Source: Owenia fusiformis
Lineage: Eukaryota; Annelida; Polychaeta; Sabellida; Oweniidae
Direction of reading: 5' to 3'
DNA length: 64,000 nt
Assembly: GCA_903813345.2 (NCBI GenBank)
Contig: CAIIXF020000005.1
Span: 11,661,375 to 11,725,374 of the forward strand
Made by a program: the position numbers and the translations under genes. Below, in pieces: positions 44,701-55,300 of the stretch (positions are counted from its first letter, which is position 1; every line of letters begins with the position of its first letter). The notes beneath the pieces are model-generated. The model saw only the letters and a program-made list of their open reading frames with translations. It made no database searches and was not told the origin of the DNA.

Positions 44701-44855
44701 TGTTGAAAACATTGTACATTAACCATTGTAATCATTTTACAAGACAAATCTACACATCAATGCTTCAGTATATCAAGACATCATGTCTAGATTTGAAATT
44801 GACTTGCATGGAATGGAAGGGTGTCTTGAATGAAGGTGGTCACTTAGTTATGTAA
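41737..44855 (+). CDS. leucine-rich-repeat protein with N-terminal BC-box-like motif
   Basis: Four exons join in phase: 41737-41887, 42740-42906, 43248-43446 and 43777-44855, giving 531 aa. The N-terminus DLQNICLRNIAQNMDKHW fits the Elongin-BC box spacing L-x3-C-x3-(A/I/L/V), though the residue before Leu is Asp rather than S/T/P. From about residue 70 on, irregular leucine-rich repeats follow, such as KVLNLANRSNVS, LVTLNLEGTKAND, IQDLNVLGCPVTD, LQDLHLSGLPSFTD and NVNTLQLYECDNISD, of the cysteine-containing F-box/AMN1 type. By family logic such proteins serve as substrate receptors of cullin-2 ubiquitin ligases, but that is inference; I cannot give an orthologue name. AATAAA signals are at 45313-45322. 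No TM or signal peptide is seen. Confidence 0.85.
42496..42531 (+). repeat. 36-bp direct repeat, copy 2 (LRR intron 1)
   Basis: This is identical to 41344-41379 and lies in intron 1 of the LRR gene, 1152 bp further on. Confidence 0.9.
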
Positions 44856-47800
44856 AACTGAGAACATTTTGTTTGTTATAAAAATTGTTGCAATGGGTAA
44901 GGCCAGTAGAAACTGAATTTCACCCTCTGTTACAAAGATTGTTTCTCTCAAATTGGATGTTAAAACGGGCCTCACGAAATTTCTGAAACATGATTTGACT
45001 TACTTAAATTATCAGTGACATTGAGATAAGAAGATTTGGATGCAATTTTCTCATCTGTTACTTTAGTTTTGTTATACACTCTGGGTTATATTAAGAAAAT
45101 GACTAGAATCTCCCCAATGGAGAACATTGCACTGTTGCAGCATAAAAACTTTATATAAAACTATAGTGTTTATTCCCAGAACACTTTAACATGCACAAAA
45201 GATGCTTAGAGTCATCTTTTCATATGTATGTAAGTTGAATCATTTGGTTTCAGTAATTGTAGTATTAAAAGCATATATATTTTTGGTGCCCTCTACTTAT
45301 TATAATGTAAGTAATAAATAAAGCCCATGGACACATTAACTGGGAAATGGTTTTGCTAAAAAATCTATTAAATCAACTTTTAATTACAAGCATTGACTAA
45401 GTATTGCAACATTGTTTTTAATTGCTTATTTTTACACTCGTGGTGAGCCAACATATTGTCTGACTTAAGCTCATATCCATCTTATGGTGGTCCACATTTG
45501 AAATTTACACCATTGGGCCAGAATTGTTTTTCTTATTTTGGAGAAATCAGCCTATTATCATAAAACATAAGGAATTGCCACGTGAGCCCATCAAAATTCT
45601 GCCATTTGTACGAAGTAGTCATTTTATTTTATCTCTTGAAAACTTAGTGCAGAACAAAACTTGCTGCAAGTGTGTAATCAGTCTATCGTTACTTATTTTA
45701 CCCAAGTTAGCATTATTTATTGTACTGTATGAACGAGTAAAACGGCTTTGTATAAACAAACTGGTATACATGTTTTAATGCCATCCGAAAAGAAATATAC
45801 TCAAACAAAAGTGTTTTCATCCTTGCATACACTGGGATTGTCATCCATATTATCGTACTAGAATAGTACTATGGTGGAAAATATTTATATATTGTTTGAG
45901 AAAGACTTTGGCGTATCAAGTGGAATCATAATTATATTTTCTCATAGTTTGACAAATGTGATCACATATATATCCTACCTTTTTTTACACTGCATATATT
46001 CCTTTCAGAACCCTGAGCAGGGGTGTCGCCATAATTGTAAATAAATTGAGCAAATTGAGGCTAAAGGAGGTCTAATACTACTATCCATGGCAAGGGGGAT
46101 TTGCTCCCAGAGTTCAACATTGATATTCTGTCCCATATATGGGCATGTCATGATACAAAATTCGAATCCAAACAGCTGGCATTTTGTTCACTGCAACATT
46201 TGAATCATGAATTTTGGTCTTATTTTCTAACAAAAAAACTCAAGAAAAGATTGAGATATAAGTTTGAATCTTTTGAACTGTTTATTTTGAATTCATAGCC
46301 AGTTATAATTTCAGAAAATGACGACATTTATATGTCTTTATTGTTGGAAAATATCAAGTTTCGATCCTGGGAGCCAATCCTCCTTGTGTCCTTGGACTTC
46401 ATTTCAACAATTTAAGTTGAGAAAATGTCTGAAAAACAGATTTGTAGAAAACAGATTTGTAGAATTTGCAAATGTGCACTCATTAGGGCCTGTGCAGTAT
46501 TTGGCATGATTATGGTAAATACAGAATCATTTTATATATCATCTAGTCACAAAATGTTAATGATTGAGTGCTGAAAGTAGCTAGCTTAAAGCCTCTAATT
46601 TATTTATCTTTATGGACCCTTAGAACAAATAGTTAATGAACGACTCATCCGCATCGAAACAATTCACTCCCATGGGGTTTCTAGACAGTATCTATCTAAT
46701 TAGATAGATATTACACGATCAAATAGCTGATATGTTGAGTCTTTTCTCAGTCATTGATAGAAAGCATTGTTTTCTATGCATTATTTCATGGTAATGCAGT
46801 GCTATAAAAATGATGTAGCATGATTGTTAGGAAAAACTTTAATTACTTGGGATGACTGAATTGCAAAGATAAATAAGGGATCCTCTGAACACAAGCTCCA
46901 GACATCCAATATGTTCCTTCATTCTTCATAGGGACATACTAGATGATGTCTTGAGTCCTGCGTGTGGAGGATGTTCGGATCTGATTGTGCAAATGTACCT
47001 CTGTTCCCTGACTTGTATTACTTTTGAAAATCAGTTTCCCAATTTCATTCCCAATATTATGTAATTTTACATTATAGACATTGTGAATTTTGTATAATTT
47101 ATTTATTTACATTTCATAAGCTTTATACAACAATAAAACAAATTGCAATTATTTATAGATTCTATTTTGTTGCCATTTATTAATTCAATAATTCTAATAA
47201 TATTATCATGCTGACAGACTGGCCAAATTACATTATGTCCATCTGGAAATAGACATAAACAATCTATGGCAAAATGAAAATTTTCCAAAAAATCATTGGT
47301 TCTTTTTCAGTAAATGCAATCACAATGCGAAAATTGTCTTTTCATGAACTTATAACTTATATCTGCATAACATCTGTTTTGTTGTTGACAACTTCATGAA
47401 TGTCCTAGGCGATGGCTGTTTGTTGTTTTCATTGGTTGCTATGACAATGTCCACTGTATCCACATATTTACAACATTTTTCTTCCTGAAAAAATATGAGA
47501 ATAAGATATTTTCTATGCACCTATTGTAAGTCTGAACAGAATCTAAATATCTTCATTTGATCTCAAATAATTGTTCAACTACTCTGAAGCCAAGAGTCTT
47601 GAACTATTATTGACATCCTCTGAATACCACAATATACAATTTTGATGCTGGTGAAATCATAATTACCCCAGTAGTAGTTGGAGTAGATTGTTTAGAAACT
47701 CAAATTTTTCTTCTGCTTTTTTCTAGAAACTCAGATTTTGTCTTGCTTCTCCAAGTGCACTTACCTGGTTGCCATGACTAGTTGAAAGCTATGACAACAA

Positions 47801-47870
47801 CCTATGTCTGACTTGGTATACCCATGGTCTAGTTGCTATAACTAGTCTATGACTGAGGCTACAGACAAAA
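44856..47870. other. 3' UTR of the LRR gene and intergenic DNA
   Basis: The first 0.5 kb is probably LRR 3' UTR. After that I see no gene: frames at 45524-45778 and 46101-46298 have no recognisable content. A minus-strand AATAAA cluster near 47097-47110 could end a spliced TOMM6 3' UTR. Confidence 0.5.
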
Positions 47871-47879
47871 TATATGACT

Positions 47880-48562
47880 GACTATACATACCAGGTTGGC
47901 ATGAGTAGAGTCAACGTCTGGTTAAGTAAGTAAACATACCTGGGTTGCTATGACCACAGCCAACCTCTGGTTAAGTTAACATACCTGATTCCTATGACTA
48001 CAGTCAACCTCTGGTTAAGAATACATACCTGGTTGCTATGACTACAGTTAACCTCCGATTAAGTTAACATACCTGATTGCTATGACTACAGCCAACCTCC
48101 GGTTAAGTTAATATACCTGGTTGCTATGATCTCAGTCAACCTCTGGTTAAGTAAACATACCTGGTTGCTATGGAATTTTCAGTCAAACTACGGTTAAGTT
48201 AACATACCCGATTGCTATGACTACAGCCAACCTCAGGTTAAGTTAACATACCTGATTGCTATGACTACAGCCAACCTCCGGTTAAGTTAACATACCTGAT
48301 TGCTATGACAACAGTCAACCTCCGGTTAAGTTAACATACCTGATGCAATGATTACAGCTAACCTCCGGTTAAGTTAACATACCTGATTGCTATGACAACA
48401 GTCAACCTCCGGTTAAGTTAACATACCTGATGCAATGATTACAGCTAACCTCCGGTTAAGTTAACATACCTGATGCAATGATTACAGCTAACCTCTGATT
48501 AAGTTACATACCTGATTGCTATGACTACAGTCAACCTCTGGCTAAGAATACATACCTGGTTG
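47880..48562 (-). repeat. minisatellite that begins on the TOMM6 exon 2 donor (42-44 bp units)
   Basis: On the minus strand each unit reads approximately TAGTCATAGCAATCAG, then GTATGTTAACTTAACC and GGAGGTTGGCTG. The TOMM6 exon ends CAGTCATAGCAACCAG followed by GTATGT, so the first unit covers the end of the coding exon including its stop codon. Donor-like CAGGTATG recurs at spacings of 44, 42, 43 and 44 bp for the first units (plus-strand positions 48551, 48507, 48465, 48422, 48378). About fifteen units are seen, more diverged toward 47880. Confidence 0.88.
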
Positions 48563-51246
48563 CTATGACTGAGGAGCAGGAATGGCCTCTGCTGCTGCAA
48601 GTTCCCGTACAAGAAGAACGCCACCAGCAAAGAAGGCTAGACTTTTCACAACTGACCTGCAAAATATAACAATATGAGGTCAAGATTAGAAATAAACAAA
48701 GTCCTACTGCAACTACAGTACAGGGTATTAGGCCAGTGTACCTGATAAGATGATGAGTACCAACGTATCTGCATTCACATTTACATACCCCCATAAATGT
48801 TGGATATTTCTGTCTTCTTTTTTTGCGATTTTATAATCCAGTAAATTTCACGAGAAAAATATGAAGGCCATACATATATGCTGGGCTATATTATGCAATT
48901 GAAATTCCAGAATAGAATACAATACAATATAAACCCAACATTTAAAAAATAGATCTATCATCATCATCATGTTTAGGAGGGTAAGGTCAGTCCTGCTAGT
49001 TTTATTATTTACATGAATTCTTATGGGCAGTTTTCAATTTCTTTGGTGTTTTATTTCCCAAAGACGGTAGTGTATGTAATTTAATGTGACAGTTGCACTA
49101 AAATTATATTATATTATATGGGCAAAAATACTAGTGTAGTGTGAACTGGTCATCCTAGGTCTCTTGTGATCTTCTACATGTCTGGGTAGTAGTAGGCGTC
49201 GACCTTTGCTTTGAAATCATCTAATGTTAGGGCTGTAACTACATTCTCTGGGAGGTTGTTACAGTTGTCTATGGTACACTGACTGAAGAACCCTTGTCTC
49301 AAGGCAAGGTTTCATCTGGATTTGTAGAATATTTGGCTGTGGCCTCTTGTGTTGGTGTGACTTGGGGTAAAGAAGTGGGATGGTTCTGTCTTGTGTATGT
49401 CATTCATTATTTTAAATATTTGAATTAAGTCTCCTCTTTTCCTCCTATATGTCATCGGAAATAGATGTAGCTGCTTTAATCATTCTTCATAAGATAGGTC
49501 AGTCATGCCAGTGATGAGTTTGGTAGCTCGCCTTTGTATTTTCTCAATCTTTTTAATGTCCAATTGGTTCACAACTTACTCATTTTAAAATTAAAAGGAA
49601 ACTCCCTGGTTGGCCCATGTTATGTACCCCCTAGGAAGTCCCTTTGTTGAAATATCCTGGAACGACTGTCAGGCTACCGCATTGACATTGCCCCTCTTTA
49701 CCAGTAGTGCAGGCTTATTGTTGCTGTGATTTTATGATTCTTTGTTTATTTATAGCTAGACATGGGCGTAGCGCACGGTACGCTGGGTACGCACAGGCTT
49801 AGACTTAGATTTAGATCATGAATGGTCCAAGCCTGTTCCATAGAAGGAGACCCTATCTGTTGCAAGACTTAGCCTGGCGTAACCGTCACCATGTTATTCA
49901 GTGTTTTTTAAGTAGCGCAAGGATCCTGCCATGACCGTGGTAATGTTATCGTGAAAGCCTAGTATAACCGCGACAATGCTGTATTATATTAAAATGCCTG
50001 CCATGACCGTGGTAGTGTAATCGTGTAAGCCTGGCGCGACCGTAACCTTTATATGACATTAATGACCTTCAGGTTTCGCCCGTTGCAGTTGGTATTTTTT
50101 ATGGATAAATCTTATTAATTGATCATTATAGAAAGTATATGCTTTCGAATCGAAGCTCCTTGAATGAGAGTAGAGATATAGTTTGTTTGCAAATTATTAA
50201 TGAGTAAAAATTATGTTTTCGTTGTGAAATTAATACACATTTTTAGTAAGGCTAGTCCTTATTTACATATTTAAGGTAGTAAAACACGAAGAAAAATTGT
50301 CATTACGGTGTTCTCATGCTACTTTAAATACAACCACGGTCATGAGAGGCCTTGCAACTATTGTCACGGTCATATCGGGCTTTAGTTTAACCTTACCACG
50401 GTCATGACAGGCTTTAACATTCTGACGATCATGACAGGCCTTTCAATCATTATGACGGTCATATAATATATACGGCAATATAACATAACAATGTCACGGT
50501 CATGGCAGGCTTTACAAGCATTGTCACGGCTACATCAGGCCTAACATTACCACAGTCATGACAGGCCTTGCGGCCATTGTCACGGTCATACTGGGCTTTA
50601 ACATTACCATGGTCATGACAGGCCTTGCAATATAATATAGCATTGTCACGGTCATGACAGGCCTTGCAAGCATTGTCACGGTCATATCAGGCTAACATTA
50701 CCACGGTCATGACAGGCCTTGCAATATAATACAGTGTTGTCACGGTTATACCAGGCTTACAAAATAACACTGCCACGGTCATGGCAGGATCCTTGCGCTA
50801 CTTAAAAAACACCGAATAACATGGTGACGGTTACACCAGGCGTTAGTCTTGCAATAGATAGCATGTGCATAGAAGAGAAGCCCACTTCGGGGAGGCCTTC
50901 GTAAAGGTGATTGATGAAACTACACCGAGGCATTGTGGGTCTGTGAGGCATTGAATTGAAACTCTTCCAAACTTAAAACCAAGCAAACAAAGGCAAATTT
51001 AGCCAAATATAGTTCGAGATTTAAGCTTAGCGTGTAGTAGATCTCTATTATCGCCCACTTGAGAAATTTATTTTTTTGTCCGTCGTGTAACTCCAAGCAT
51101 ATTCACACCATACTCATTAAACTGCTACATTATAATCTCTAAAACATTTCAATTAGCTTGATTGTAAAGTAAGCTTACCAGCGCAATGGATCATTGTATA
51201 AACTCTTCATAAAAGCTATCGCTTTATTTGGAGCTTTTCCTGCCAT
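48563..51246 (-). CDS. TOMM6: TOM complex small subunit Tom6
   Basis: Tom6 is a tiny tail-anchored subunit of the outer-membrane TOM translocase that stabilises Tom40. Two coding exons, 51246-51179 and 48656-48563, join in phase at a Trp codon and encode 53 aa. The N-terminal cytosolic part ends MKSLYNDPLRW. The membrane segment is SLAFFAGGVLLVREL and the tail AEAIPAPQS. It aligns by eye with the human TOMM6 pattern (LGLFAAGVWLARNL, then MAPQPG). The human protein is somewhat longer, with extra N-terminal residues. The intron is 2.5 kb with a LINE fragment and a foldback. A donor 7 bases past the stop suggests a spliced 3' UTR. HAL diverges 1.1 kb away. Confidence 0.82.
49120..49565 (-). pseudogene. 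CR1/L2-like LINE reverse-transcriptase C-terminus, decayed
   Basis: The minus strand reads KKIEKIQRRATKLITGM, then HLFPMTYRRKRGDLIQIFKI, QIFYKSR and NLALRQGFFSQ, the pattern at the end of CR1/Jockey-type reverse-transcriptase ORFs. Two in-frame TGA codons break it, one after YEE where Trp or Arg is usual and one after YKSR. A TATAATATAAT-type 3' tail follows near 49110. It lies in the TOMM6 intron in the same orientation as the gene. Confidence 0.8.
49853..50861. mobile_element. 1-kb foldback with 200-bp arms in the TOMM6 intron
   Basis: The left arm (49853-50060) starts CTATCTGTTGCAAGACT and includes GTAGCGCAAGGATCCTGCCA. The right arm (about 50655-50861) is its close reverse complement, ending AGTCTTGCAATAGATAG. 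The interior, mainly on the right, repeats CACGGTCATGACAGGCCTT-like units spaced by about 25-60 bp. There is no ORF. An RNA copy could form a long hairpin. Confidence 0.85.
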
Positions 51247-52351
51247 TTTTTCTGTGTAAAGTGCTGACCCCTGGCGGAAAATTATCCAGTGCCAATAAGA
51301 GTGAGTACAAGTTTGTATAAGCGGGAATCTCAGTTTACTAGTTTTAAACTCAGGCTTAACAAAGTTTCCATAACAATAGAGATTGTACAGCAAATCATTT
51401 GCACTGATATCCTTCCTAAATTGGTCGACCTAGATCAAGACGTGACACTTTTGAAAAAATCATCCTTGATTTTGAAATGGAAATTGAACCAATTTTATTT
51501 GAACTTTTAGTTGACTGTTTCTTATTCAGTTGACCCCTTACTTTTAGCATAGGCCTACTTGTCCGATTATGATGACTACAGAGAGCATGCTGCAAGGAAG
51601 ACTCCAGGTAATCAACTTCACCCAATAGATGCCAAATACCCAAATACCATCTCCCCCGCCCCACTGGTGGATCCATTGCGCCCGTGCCTCCCCCTCGGTA
51701 TGATACAGTGCATCAAAATCAAAATTGCCAGCATAGTATTTGATAGACACGAATATAATATTGATTCTTGTCGACACAAGGTGTAGATGTAAACTTCCAG
51801 CTGCTGTTTTAAACACGAAACTCTGAAGCTGAACCGTCACAGGTATCTGAAGTAATTGAAAAAATAAAATCGGTAAAAAAATGTTGCCTCCGATTGATAT
51901 ATATTCAAAATCGAATTATTTAAATAGTTTAAGGCTATAAATATGGTCAGTCTTTTACACATTTTCTTCAAAACCTGTTTTGAGGCCACCTCTGGAAAAC
52001 ACCAACCGGTTGGTGGGGTCGGTCTTTTTCGTAAATCCAACACATTATGTTTTGCCAATATGTTAACATAAACATATACATTTGCCTTCCCTTCCTGATA
52101 ATTTCAACTTGATTCCCTCATGATAATTAAAACGTCACCAATTGCACTTATTGAACAGCCCTCGTATATCAAGTGTGCTTTTACAATTAATCAATAATTT
52201 ACAAATCCAAAGCACTTAAATTGATTATTGATTTATTGACAGATTTATTGATATTCTCAAGATTATGATATTATTGCGATTAACAACAGACAAGTGAATT
52301 CTATAAACTCTATAACAAAGACATAATATGAAATCTTCCAAATTGAAAGGG
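51247..52351. promoter_or_regulatory. divergent intergenic region of TOMM6 and HAL
   Basis: The 1.1-kb gap between the two start codons must contain both promoters. No clear TATA or CCAAT arrangement was found. Open frames here (for example 51544-51840 on the minus strand) show no family motif. Confidence 0.5.
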
Positions 52352-55300
52352 ATGAAATTATCGGTGCGAGTAAGAGGGGAGTGGTTTGCAATACCATGCA
52401 ATAAGGGTCAGGAGACCATAAAGTATGAAAATCATTATGCCATAAGTATATAAAAGAATATAACATAATATATATAATCTTTTACTTATTCAGACATAAA
52501 TAATAAAAAATATTTATCTTTTCTTCAGAGTTATAACTAAGCTAAGAGATATTTGGCATAACTGAACAAATTTATGAAAATAAAAAAATTACTGTGTGGA
52601 AGAGATATATGTACTGTATTTCAAAATATTGGAAACAGCTTTTTTCTATAGGAATTAATTTTGTTGATTTTGCATTTTATATCCTGCATTATTTTTATCT
52701 TATAGTTGTTTGTTTTATTGAATGTTTACTGAAAAAAGTAATCAAAAGATTTTTTAGCCTCAAAATTACAATTATACATTATTTGTAACATAGAAATGTT
52801 TGGAACTGGTCAAAGAATTTTCAAGATTTTAAAGACATTAATTTGGTTTGGTGCCTTAATGTAGAGTTTATCATGTGTTTACAGTACATTATATGTCACA
52901 TGTATAGTTTGCCATAAGTCACAAGTACCACCAAGTACATTACATCATGTTACATGGAAATTACATCAAATTCTACTTATTTTCAGTATATCATAGGCTA
53001 CATCAGGAGTATATCATATGTACATATGTATATCATATGTACATGTGACATATGCCAGAACATCATATGTCACATAAACATATTATTTCCTCTTTACAGT
53101 ATATGTCACATGTAAAGAACACCATGTCACATATACTGTATGTACTGTATCATATGTCACATGTACATTGCATTATATGTCTAATATACAGTAAATCCTA
53201 CATGTAAAGTACACCATATGCCCCATGTTTCAGATGGCTGGGAGAGCAATCATTACAGAGATACAACAAATCAAAAGCAGCCCATGAACATATCTTACAC
53301 ACCAAAGACCCCATCGCTGAGATACGCAAAACTCGTGGTGGCGCAATACTCGATGGGGATGATATAATCAGAGATATTCTAGATGACAATGATTTTGTCT
53401 CAGTTGGTAAGTAATATTCAGCAGACTTTCCTTCATTTGCTTGTTTGTTTGCTTTTTTGTTGTTTTGATATCTATTTCATGGTTTATACCAGGAAAGGCT
53501 CAAATGTAGCCCTGTAACACAAGAGCATTCGAGAATGTCAACACCGAAACCTTTTACTGGTAATGGAAGTTGCATAACAATAGAACTGCAAGATAAAAGT
53601 TGTAGAGCTTGAGCTTACTGTCTTGACATTTACTTTAAGGACCAATCAAGGTCCCATTGTTCACAATAGTTGATTTTACCAAGAATTTTTGGACCCGTAA
53701 CAGAATATCCATATTGAATAAATTAGTGAATTCTGTATTGCAGTACTGAAGAGTGACAAATCCAGTCCTATAACTGGACCTGTAGAGATCCCATATGTTC
53801 CAGAACAAGTGTATCCTTTAAGATAGAACAGTGGTCAGTGGCTTCAAGGACCAAGTTAGCTTACGGTCGACCAACTTCATTACAATGTAATGTTGTTAAA
53901 AACCAATTCATTCCTTAAAGCAGGTGTTTGAAATACTCAAACTTCAATTTGACATATAGATTTGTGAATAATACATTTTTCTATTCATACCATATAGAAT
54001 ATTTTGGTATTTTGAGGTCAAGGTCATGAGAAGAGTTAAGGTCATCTCATAGGTCAGTGTTCAATTTTAGCATCCCTAGAAGCTCTATGCTGGTACTAAG
54101 TACATAAAGGTCACATTAAGATATAGATATTCTATATTTGTGCTATATATATAGTATATAGAGGTCATTAAAGGTCAAGGTCATGATTAAAGGTTAAGGT
54201 TAATCTCAAATGTTACTTTGATACATCATTCAGTTATTTTCATACATTTCTTTATCAGACCAGGAAGATTTAAAGCTCCACTTGACGTAAGTTTAATATG
54301 ATTACACACATACAGTAAAACTTGATTCAGCCAGAACCAGTTTGAAGTATTACATTCCGCAGATTTTTACATTTATGGGTTCTGGTAACATGAGATTTAA
54401 AAAAATAAATGAAGCGGAAAATATATTCAATTTCAATTCAGTTTCACTTGAGAGAGGTGTTCACTTTCACAGGTTTTACTGTATATGTATTAGTTTATTG
54501 AAGCCAAAATTTGCAAAAGTTTTCAAAATGTTAAAAAGATATTGTGAATTATTCATACTCAAGTATGCACATATTATAGTAATACTCGCCATAGAAAGAC
54601 TTCAATGAAATTAATTTGTTCAATTACTGTTGTGAAATGAGTAGTTGTTTTGGTTTTGATCTGATAGGTTTCATCCCTAATTCAAAGCTCAGATGACACA
54701 TTAACATTTGATCATCAAGAGCGCTGCCAGAATCTAATGTATGTAGTAAAAGGTGAGGCAGTATAGGTATGACAATACAGGTGAGGCAATATAGGTAAGG
54801 CAATATAGGTAAGGCAATACAGGTGAGGCAGTAAGGCAATACAGGTGAGGTAATATAGGTAAGGCAATACAGGTGAGGCAGTAAGGCAATACAGGTGAGG
54901 CAATATAGGTAAGGCAATATAGGTAAGGCAATACAGGTAAGTCAATACAGGTGAGGCAGTAAGGCAATACAGGTGAGGTAATATAGGTAAGGCAATACAG
55001 GTGAGGCAGTAAGGCAATACAGGTGAGGCAATATAGGCAAGGCAATACAGGTGAGACAAATTCAATAATATCAGCATTATCACTTATCTCCGTTTGTACT
55101 TTATTTTCCTCCAGTATTTGTCACTTGATGGATTCTCTCTCACTACGGATGATTTGGTTCTGCTTGGAAAAGGGCGATATAAAATACAGGTACGTTTATC
55201 ACTTTTATGGTACTTGAAATATGTTCTTGTCTAATGCTAATGGGTGTGTGGGGTTGTGATTGGATGGCACAAGAAATCTTGTCATCAAGATAGGAAGTAA

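Noticed and set aside
45524-46509. Plus-strand frames of 63-84 codons downstream of the LRR gene
   Set aside because: They lie in the 3' UTR or beyond, without motifs or splice support.
47880-48562. Possible CRISPR array from regularly spaced repeats
   Set aside because: The units are contiguous with no unique spacers and the context is an animal gene; it is a minisatellite.
51544-51840. 98-codon minus-strand frame between TOMM6 and HAL, considered as a first exon
   Set aside because: It does not match either gene; HAL begins at 52352 on the plus strand and TOMM6 at 51246.
54624-55083. Overlapping minus-strand frames reading [14 protein letters not shown] repeats
   Set aside because: They are translations of the 14-bp minisatellite in HAL intron 4, not a repeat protein.
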